Origin: DATLZC01 sp037444005
Lineage (GTDB): Bacteria > Chloroflexota > Dehalococcoidia > DSTF01 > JACRBR01
Assembly: GCA_037444005.1 (NCBI GenBank)
Contig: JBBING010000052.1
Location: forward strand, 1-16,110
Direction of reading: 5' to 3'
DNA: 16,110 bases
Under the pieces are notes generated by a model. It saw only the letters and a list, made by a program, of their open reading frames with translations, did not search any database and was not told where the DNA came from. How positions within the stretch are numbered: the first letter of the stretch is position 1; each line of letters begins with the position of its first letter. The position numbers and the translations under genes were made by a program. Below are positions 1-4,615 of the stretch, one piece after another.

Positions 1-40
1 CTCGCAATCTCGCCACCAACCTCGCAACCCGCCCACCAAC
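1..40. repeat. Two imperfect 20-bp tandem units
   Basis: Positions 1-20 and 21-40 are the same 20-base unit with 16 of 20 identical positions; both begin CTCGCAA and end CACCAAC or ACCAAC. Only two copies are visible and the array may continue to the left of the window. Positions 1-70 could be the tail of a gene outside the window, because reading frames stay open to stops at 55-57, 72-74 and 95-97. None gives a recognisable protein tail. Confidence 0.45.
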
Positions 41-70
41 GCGGATCAAGACACTGAGGCGTTCGCATCC

Positions 71-100
71 TTGACGGGCCGATCGGGGCGATGTTAGCCT
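71..100 (+). promoter_or_regulatory. Sigma70-like promoter candidate (TTGACG-18-TAGCCT)
   Basis: A -35 element TTGACG at 71-76 is followed after 18 bases by TAGCCT at 95-100. A transcript would start near 107, just ahead of the perfect Shine-Dalgarno sequence at 111-122. It reads rightward, against the leftward gene cluster that begins at 292, so its product must be a short RNA or peptide or an antisense transcript. The -10 match is only moderate (3-4 of 6), and the call rests partly on its position ahead of the ribosome binding site. Confidence 0.4.
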
Positions 101-113
101 TGCGGCCAGGAAA

Positions 114-198
114 GGAGGTGATGCGGATGGCATATGACAGTTGCGACGGCCGTCGGCCTCGCCCATTCCGCACCTCCCTGGAGGTTCTTCCGTAACCT
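114..198 (+). promoter_or_regulatory. Candidate RNA switch: alternative pairings around the Shine-Dalgarno sequence
   Basis: The Shine-Dalgarno core GGAGGTG (114-120) can pair perfectly with CACCTCC (171-177). The stem can continue with 124-127 against 167-170 and 128-130 against 163-165, which would hide the ATG at 127. The same anti-Shine-Dalgarno strand can instead pair locally, ACCTC (172-176) with GAGGT (181-185). A third option pairs AGGTT (182-186) with AACCT (194-198). These are 1:2, 2:3 and 3:4 alternatives of the kind seen in attenuators and riboswitches. The loop also holds the palindrome CGACGGCCGTCG at 144-155. No known riboswitch class is recognised, and GC-rich DNA forms stems by chance, so this is a candidate only. 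Confidence 0.33.
127..195 (+). CDS. Putative 22-residue peptide behind a perfect Shine-Dalgarno sequence
   Basis: AAAGGAGGTGAT at 111-122 is a full-length match to the 16S anti-Shine-Dalgarno sequence. ATG at 127 lies 8 bases after the GGAGG core, which is ideal spacing. The frame runs MAYDSCDGRR...SLEVLP and stops with TAA at 193-195. The in-frame ATG at 121 is too close to the ribosome binding site. An ATG at 134 in another frame (34 codons, stop at 236-238) is too far from it. The peptide has no membrane segment and I do not recognise it. It may be a leader peptide rather than a functional protein, since its codons overlap the RNA pairings at 114-198. Without homologues the coding call stays tentative; the ribosome binding site is the strongest evidence. 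Confidence 0.33.
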   Translation: MAYDSCDGRRPRPFRTSLEVLP

Positions 199-243
199 GA
201 GGGAGAGGGTTCGGCCAGGCTACGGCCGAGCAACGTGAAGCGT

Positions 244-276
244 GCGAGCCGCCTTCCGATTCGGAGGGCGGCTCGC
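244..276. terminator. Strong hairpin between the 5' small-ORF unit and the leftward cluster
   Basis: GCGAGCCGCC (244-253) and GGCGGCTCGC (267-276) form a perfect 10-bp stem. The loop contains a further TCCG/CGGA pairing. It lies 16 bases past the stop of the leftward small gene (stop at 292-294) and about 50 bases past the rightward 22-codon ORF, so it could end transcripts from both sides. Neither side has a T-run, so a canonical intrinsic terminator is not shown. It may instead stabilise 3' ends. Confidence 0.42.
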
Positions 277-291
277 CTTCGTGTCGGAAGG

Positions 292-516
292 CTACTCCAC
301 GTCGATCGTGCGGCGGCGCGAGCGACCCGCGCCGTCAGTCTCCTCCAGCGCTGTCAGAGCGGCGTCGATAAGGTGGCGGACGCTCATCAGGGCATCGTGC
401 CGGGCGTCCAGCAGCCGCTCGCGCACCTCGGGTCGAAGGAAGCGCAGAGCAGGACGCCGCAGTCGCACCACGAGCTCGTCGTCTTCGCATTCCACCTCGA
501 GCAGCTTCTCCGCCAT
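292..516 (-). CDS. Small conserved-looking protein, function unknown (74 aa)
   Basis: This charged 74-residue protein begins MAEKLLEVE and ends RRRTIDVE. I place the start at ATG 514-516 because a clear AGGAGGTG lies 6-8 bases upstream, partly inside the stop codon of the ArsA-like gene. The GTG at 523-525 would fall inside that ribosome binding site. The first 20 residues look like a short beta-rich segment (LEVECEDDELVVRL). Residues about 30-62 form a predicted amphipathic helix (RPEVRERLLDAR...LIDAALTALEE). There is no signal peptide, membrane segment or cysteine pair; the one Cys is in VECED. It is the last gene of the leftward cluster, 12 bases after the ArsA-like ATPase and probably translationally coupled to it, so a role with that ATPase is plausible. 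I do not recognise a named family. Confidence 0.7.
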   Translation of the reverse strand: MAEKLLEVECEDDELVVRLRRPALRFLRPEVRERLLDARHDALMSVRHLIDAALTALEETDGAGRSRRRTIDVE

Positions 517-528
517 GATTCGCACCTC

Positions 529-1719
529 CTAGGCGGGCGTGGGCTCCGGTCGCCGGAATGATATCACCAGGCGCTGACCATCGAGCCGCGCGCCATCGCT
601 CTCCGCCCCGGCGAGCGAGCGCGGCAGAATGACGTTGCGCTTGCGCGCGCCCACGTGGATGACGAGCTCGTCGCCTACCTGCTGCAACCGAACGTCTTCC
701 TTCGAGGCGAACGGAAGGAGGATGGACAGCTCGAAGTGTCCGTCGCGCTCGACCACCTCCTGCACGTGGCCCCGGTACAACACCGACGTGGGGTCGAGGT
801 CCCCGAACAGCGCCTCGCCGAACCGCTCGAGCATCGGAATGCCGACGACCTCCCGCTCGAAGAGCGGGGCGTCCAGGATGGGGAGCGGAGCGAACGCCTC
901 GGACGCCTGCTCGCGGTAGCGATCCTGCGCGCGCTGCCAGGTCGCGAAGTAGGCGCTGCGCACGTCGCGCGGGAGCACTCGGTTGCAGACGATGAGATCG
1001 CTCGCGTAGCCGTAGAGGCTCAGGTAGGTGTAGGCCCGCTGCGCCTCCTTAATCACCATCTTCTCGGGGTTGAGGACGAGCCGGACCGTCGAGCGCTCAC
1101 CATCGGTGAGCACGTCCCGCGTGCGCTCCAGTCGTGTGAACAGCTCCTTCACCGCCGAGAAGACCTCGTCGTCGGGAAGCGGTAGGTCGGTGACCCGCCG
1201 GAGGACCGGCCGGGTGATTTTCGCGGCGATGCGCTGGAGCGGAAACACATGGCGGAGCCACCACTGCATGACGTCGGGAAGGCTCAGCAGGCGAAGCGTC
1301 TCCCCCGTGGGTGCGGTGTCCACCACGACCACGTCGTATTCGCCCGATTGTTCGTAGTTCAGGAGATAGAGGAGCCCTGCGATCTCCTCCATGCCTGGGA
1401 GCACTGCCATCTCTTCGGCGAGGAGGTCGTCGACGCCCCGCCAGGCCATGAGCACGCGGAGCCACTCCTGTAGCGTGCCCCAGTGGCGGTCGACCTCGCG
1501 GGTGACGTCGAGCTCCTGAGCCCAGAGGTTCTCCGCGACCCGCGTCGGCTCTCCCGAGAGCGCGAGGTCGAGCGAATCGCCGAGTGAGTGGGCGGGGTCC
1601 GTCGACATCACGAGCGTCCGGTAGCCGAGCCGCGCGGCGCGAACGGCGGTCGCGGCCGACACCGTCGTCTTTCCGACGCCGCCCTTGCCGGTGTACAGGA
1701 TGCTGCGCATCGCGGTCAT
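529..1719 (-). CDS. ArsA/Get3-family ATPase with C-terminal HSP20-like domain
   Basis: The protein is a soluble deviant-Walker-A ATPase of the ArsA/Get3 (SIMIBI) class. Its P-loop GKGGVGKTT is at residues 11-19 with the signature lysine K12. The switch motif TDPAHSLGDSLD lies near 40-51 and DTAPTGETLRLLSLP near 134-148. Residues about 315-390 form a beta-sandwich tail (LSILLPF...LVIHVG...RLVISFR) like the ArsA_HSP20 domain found after single-copy bacterial ArsA ATPases. At 396 aa it has one ATPase domain, not the two of plasmid arsenite-pump ArsA. It lacks the metal-binding cysteines of ArsA and the CxxC of Get3; the only Cys is about residue 245. No arsB, arsR or arsD is nearby, so an arsenite pump is not supported and a chaperone-like or targeting role is more likely. 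ATG at 1719 overlaps the upstream TGA (ATGA). Confidence 0.88.
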   Translation of the reverse strand: MTAMRSILYTGKGGVGKTTVSAATAVRAARLGYRTLVMSTDPAHSLGDSLDLALSGEPTRVAENLWAQELDVTREVDRHWGTLQEWLRVLMAWRGVDDLLAEEMAVLPGMEEIAGLLYLLNYEQSGEYDVVVVDTAPTGETLRLLSLPDVMQWWLRHVFPLQRIAAKITRPVLRRVTDLPLPDDEVFSAVKELFTRLERTRDVLTDGERSTVRLVLNPEKMVIKEAQRAYTYLSLYGYASDLIVCNRVLPRDVRSAYFATWQRAQDRYREQASEAFAPLPILDAPLFEREVVGIPMLERFGEALFGDLDPTSVLYRGHVQEVVERDGHFELSILLPFASKEDVRLQQVGDELVIHVGARKRNVILPRSLAGAESDGARLDGQRLVISFRRPEPTPA

Positions 1720-2378
1720 TCTACCGTGCCCTCAGCCTCTGGCAGGGCTACGCGCGCGGCGCGCCAGAGGTACCACGTCGCGACTGAACGGTAGGGACGC
1801 CACCGCTCGGCGATCTCTCTCGCCTCGGCGGGTGTCGGTACCTTCGGAAGCCCGCGGAGACGTCGCACGGCCTTGCGCAACCCGAGGTCGTCCGCTGGGA
1901 ACACATCGGCGCGGCCGAGGCAGAACATGAGCAGCATCTCCGCCGTCCACCGGCCGATGCCTTGGATCGCCGTCACCTCGCGGATGACCTCTTCGTCGGG
2001 GAGCGACGCGAGGTCGGCGCGGATGGCCCCCTCCACGAACTTGAGCGCCAGGTCTCGGAGATACCGGAGTTTCTGTCGCGAGAGACCGGCCGCGCGGAGG
2101 CGGGCCTCGTCGGCGTCGAGCAGCTCCCGTGGCGTCGGGATGCGTCCGCCGAAGAGCGCGAGGACGCGTCGTTCGATGGCGCGGGCGGCCGGGCCCGCGA
2201 GCTGTTGATACAGGATCGCCCTGAACAAGGATTCGTATGGCGTGCCCTGGGGCCGAAGCTCGAACGGACCGACGGCGTCGATGAGGCGCCCCAGGTCGGG
2301 GTCTGCCGCCCGGAGGCGCTCGATGGCGTGTCGAGGATCGTAGGTGAGGCGTCCCGCGGGCTCGCGCTCGGAGGTCAT
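1716..2378 (-). CDS. AlkA-like DNA-3-methyladenine glycosylase (HhH-GPD)
   Basis: This 220-residue protein belongs to the helix-hairpin-helix GPD superfamily of base-excision repair glycosylases, which flip out and remove alkylated bases. The hairpin IQGIGRWTAEMLLMF is at about 138-152. The catalytic aspartate is in FPADDLGLRKA (D164), the usual AlkA/MagIII-type position. There is no C-terminal four-cysteine iron-sulfur loop, so it is not an endonuclease III or MutY. It is shorter than E. coli AlkA (282 aa), lacking most of the N-terminal beta domain. The opening TYDPRHAIERLRAADPDLGRLID is typical of compact bacterial glycosylases. The ATG at 2378 follows the permease stop by 2 bases. A GTG at 2382-2384 overlapping that stop is an alternative start adding two residues. 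No strong ribosome binding site is visible, so coupled re-initiation is likely. Its stop overlaps the ATPase start by 4 bases. Confidence 0.9.
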   Translation of the reverse strand: MTSEREPAGRLTYDPRHAIERLRAADPDLGRLIDAVGPFELRPQGTPYESLFRAILYQQLAGPAARAIERRVLALFGGRIPTPRELLDADEARLRAAGLSRQKLRYLRDLALKFVEGAIRADLASLPDEEVIREVTAIQGIGRWTAEMLLMFCLGRADVFPADDLGLRKAVRRLRGLPKVPTPAEAREIAERWRPYRSVATWYLWRAARVALPEAEGTVE

Positions 2379-2380
2379 GG

Positions 2381-4495
2381 TCACGCCCGCAGGTGGTACG
2401 GCACGTCGACCACGACTGTGTTCGGGCGTCCGATGAGCGCTTTCTTGAGCCGGACGGAGAGCTGGTTGTGGAGCAGCCGTTGCCACGGCCACCGGACCAC
2501 GAATTCCGGCAGCACGACCGTGACCATCTGGTCGGGCTGGGTGCGGTCCAGCGCGTCGACATACGCGAGCACAGGAGCCACCAGCGAGCGATAAGGAGAC
2601 TCGACGATGACCAGCGGGACGTCCGGGACGATCTCCTCCCAGCGCCGTCGCAACGCCTCGGCCTCCTCGCGGTCGTCGGTGACGTGGAGGGCGGTTACGT
2701 TGTCGGAGATGGTGCGCGCGTACGCCACCGTTCGCAGCACAGCGCGGTTGATCTCGTCGACCGGGACGAGCACGGCCTGCGAGCGGGAGACGGCGGCCCT
2801 GAACGAGCGTTCCGTCGGCGGCTCCGTCGCGGGAACGGGGGCGAGCTCCGCCTTGACGGCGAGGTAGTGCCTGCGCACCCGCCAGAGAGCGAGCACCATG
2901 AGGGCCATGACGCCCATGGAGAGCCACGCGCCATCCACGAACTTCGTCGTGCCGACAATCACGGCGACCACTGCGGTGGCGGCGGCGCCGATGGCATTGA
3001 CGACGAGGGCGTTCCGCCAGCCCGGCTCCCGAGCGCGCCACCAGTGCATGACCATCCCCGCCTGGGACAGCGTGAAGGCGGTGAACACGCCGAAGGCGTA
3101 CAGGGGGATGAGACGGTGCGTCTCGGCGCGGAAGATGATGAGGAGCAGGGACGACGCCACGCCGAGCACGATGATGCCGTTGGAGAACGCTAGTCGATCG
3201 CCCCGGAAGGCGAACTGCCGGGGCATCACGTCGTCTTTGGCCATGACCGAAGCGAGCGCCGGCAGGCCCGCGAAGCTCGTGTTGGCCGCGAGCACCAGAA
3301 TGAGCGCTGTCGCCGCCTGCGCCATGTAGAACAGCGGCGAATCGCCGAACACCGTATTCGCGATCTGCGCCACGACGGTCTTGGTCTCCGAGGGAACGAC
3401 GCCGAACTGGTGGGCCAGCACCGTCGTTCCTACGAAGAACGTCGCAAGAATGGCCGCCATCCAGGTGAGCGTGATGGATGCGTTCCTGGCTTCGGGCGGC
3501 TTGAAATACGGGACGCCGTTCGCGATCGCCTCGATACCGGTCAGGGCCGCCGAGCCCGATGCGAACGCCCGAAGCAGCAAGAACAGGGTCAAGCCGTGGA
3601 CGCCGGGCTCGATGGGATTCGGCGGCGGCGCGGCCTCCAGGTCTTGCCCAAGAAGGAGCCGCACTGCGCCCGTGGCCAGCATCCCGCCGAAGGTGAAGAT
3701 GAAGAAGTACGTCGGGATGGCGAAGATCGTGCCTGACTCGCGGATGCCGCGCAGGTTACCCAGCGTGAGCAACGCCACGAAGCCGACGGCGATCTCGATC
3801 CGGAGGTCGTGCAGCGCCGGGACGGCGGACGTGACCGCGGCGACGCCGGCCGCGGTGGACACAGCCACCGTCAGGATGTAGTCCACGAAGAGCGCCGCAC
3901 CCGCCACGAGGCTCGCCGGTACGCCGAGGTTCTCCTTTGCGACGACGTACGCGCCTCCGCCGTTCGGGTAGGCGCGAATCGTCTGCCGGTACGAGGTCGC
4001 CACGATGGCCGCCAGCGTGGCGATGGCGAGCGCGATAGGGACGGAGTGGGCCAGGGCTCCCGTTCCCGCCAGGATCAAGACGAGCAGGATTTCTTCGGTG
4101 GCGTACGCGGAGGACGAAAGGTTGTCCGACGAGAAGATGGCCAGGGCCTTGAGCTTGCTGAGGCGCTCGTGGGGGAGCTCGGCCGTGGCCAACGGCTCGC
4201 CGATGAGGACGCGCCGGATCTGGAACCAGATACGCCCCAGGCGCGTCGTCGGGCGCAGCACCGCCCGGGTCGCCTCGAATTCGCCGGGCGCGATGCGCCG
4301 CAGCTTCTGCTGGCGGCTCGGGGTCAGCCGATAGTAGCGTGAACCCGGCTTCGCGCCACGGTGGATCTCGTGGAGCTCGACTTCGGGCTCGAGCGCGCCC
4401 GCGCCGGGACGGGGCACGCGGTACCGTCCATATCGCTCCAGGTCGTTGCCCTTCAGAGGGGCGCCGTCCCCGGTGCGGCGTTCGTCGTCAGTCAT
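2381..4495 (-). CDS. KimA-like APC-superfamily potassium/proton symporter
   Basis: The 704-residue membrane protein closely follows B. subtilis KimA from memory. Shared stretches include LIGEPL, LSKLKALAIFSSDNLSSSAY, SYRQTIRAYPNGGGAY, VDYILTVAVS, ALTGIEAIAN, LILVLAANT, FRGDRLAFSNGII and IPLYAFGVF. The core holds about 12 hydrophobic segments between residues 115 and 545. Residues about 570-704 form the cytosolic universal-stress-like domain (VLVPVDEINRAV...YRSLVAPV...LHNQLSVRLKKAL). The aspartate and tyrosine of SSDNLSSSAY (about D124 and Y131) match KimA D36 and Y43, which take part in K+ binding, so the likely substrate is K+. About 90 extra N-terminal residues precede the KimA start, including a basic EATRAVLRPTTRLGRI stretch. 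KimA in Bacillus is controlled by c-di-AMP; I see no recognisable c-di-AMP riboswitch here. The general annotation would be APC family permease. Confidence 0.87.
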   Translation of the reverse strand: MTDDERRTGDGAPLKGNDLERYGRYRVPRPGAGALEPEVELHEIHRGAKPGSRYYRLTPSRQQKLRRIAPGEFEATRAVLRPTTRLGRIWFQIRRVLIGEPLATAELPHERLSKLKALAIFSSDNLSSSAYATEEILLVLILAGTGALAHSVPIALAIATLAAIVATSYRQTIRAYPNGGGAYVVAKENLGVPASLVAGAALFVDYILTVAVSTAAGVAAVTSAVPALHDLRIEIAVGFVALLTLGNLRGIRESGTIFAIPTYFFIFTFGGMLATGAVRLLLGQDLEAAPPPNPIEPGVHGLTLFLLLRAFASGSAALTGIEAIANGVPYFKPPEARNASITLTWMAAILATFFVGTTVLAHQFGVVPSETKTVVAQIANTVFGDSPLFYMAQAATALILVLAANTSFAGLPALASVMAKDDVMPRQFAFRGDRLAFSNGIIVLGVASSLLLIIFRAETHRLIPLYAFGVFTAFTLSQAGMVMHWWRAREPGWRNALVVNAIGAAATAVVAVIVGTTKFVDGAWLSMGVMALMVLALWRVRRHYLAVKAELAPVPATEPPTERSFRAAVSRSQAVLVPVDEINRAVLRTVAYARTISDNVTALHVTDDREEAEALRRRWEEIVPDVPLVIVESPYRSLVAPVLAYVDALDRTQPDQMVTVVLPEFVVRWPWQRLLHNQLSVRLKKALIGRPNTVVVDVPYHLRA

Positions 4496-4501
4496 CCCCC
4501 A

Positions 4502-4515
4502 CCCGCATTCGCGGG
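4502..4515 (-). promoter_or_regulatory. Hairpin 6 bases ahead of the KimA-like start codon
   Basis: Reading leftward, CCCGC-GAAT-GCGGG forms a perfect 5-bp stem with a four-base loop, immediately followed by T, GGGGG (4496-4500) and the ATG at 4495. The preceding C-run can alternatively pair with the G-run that must serve as the ribosome binding site. This could lower or control translation of the permease. The stem is short and may be incidental in GC-rich DNA. Confidence 0.3.
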
Positions 4516-4559
4516 GTACGCCTCACTGGTGGTGGTCGAGTCCCGCCGTGGGGTACCCG

Positions 4560-4600
4560 CCATGTTCTATCGGAAGTGTTCCTTCCACGTATATCGGGAA
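4560..4600 (-). repeat. Imperfect direct repeat at the permease promoter
   Basis: Reading leftward, TTCCCGATATACGTGG (4600-4585) recurs as TTCCGATAGAACATGG (4575-4560), with 13 matches when one gap is allowed in each copy. The repeats are 25 bases apart; the first contains the -10 box and the second lies just past the expected transcription start. That placement suits a repressor or activator site for the KimA-like gene, but only one promoter can be inspected here. Confidence 0.3.
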
Positions 4601-4615
4601 CATCTCCACTGTCAA
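4588..4615 (-). promoter_or_regulatory. Promoter of the KimA-like gene (TTGACA-16-TATACG)
   Basis: On the minus strand a perfect -35 TTGACA (4615-4610) is followed after 16 bases by TATACG (4593-4588). The -35 box overlaps the PBP stop codon at 4612-4614. Transcription would start near 4581 and leave a leader of about 85 bases before the ATG at 4495. This gives the permease-glycosylase-ATPase-small protein group expression independent of the PBP gene. Confidence 0.6.

Noticed and set aside
111..122. Possible 3' end of a 16S rRNA gene on the minus strand, because AAAGGAGGTGAT is the complement of the 16S tail
   Set aside because: The bases upstream on the minus strand do not match the conserved 16S helix 45 region. 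It is better explained as a strong Shine-Dalgarno sequence on the plus strand.
529..1719. Arsenite efflux ATPase of an ars operon
   Set aside because: Single ATPase domain, no metal-binding cysteines, an HSP20-like tail, and no arsB, arsR or arsD nearby.
1716..3041. A 441-codon version of the AlkA-like gene starting at 3041
   Set aside because: The extra 221 residues are an out-of-frame reading of the permease gene (Arg/Gly-rich, no domain). The glycosylase homology begins at the ATG at 2378.
4496..4611. c-di-AMP (ydaO-type) riboswitch ahead of the KimA-like gene
   Set aside because: The transcribed leader is only about 85 bases, shorter than that class, and none of its conserved elements can be recognised.
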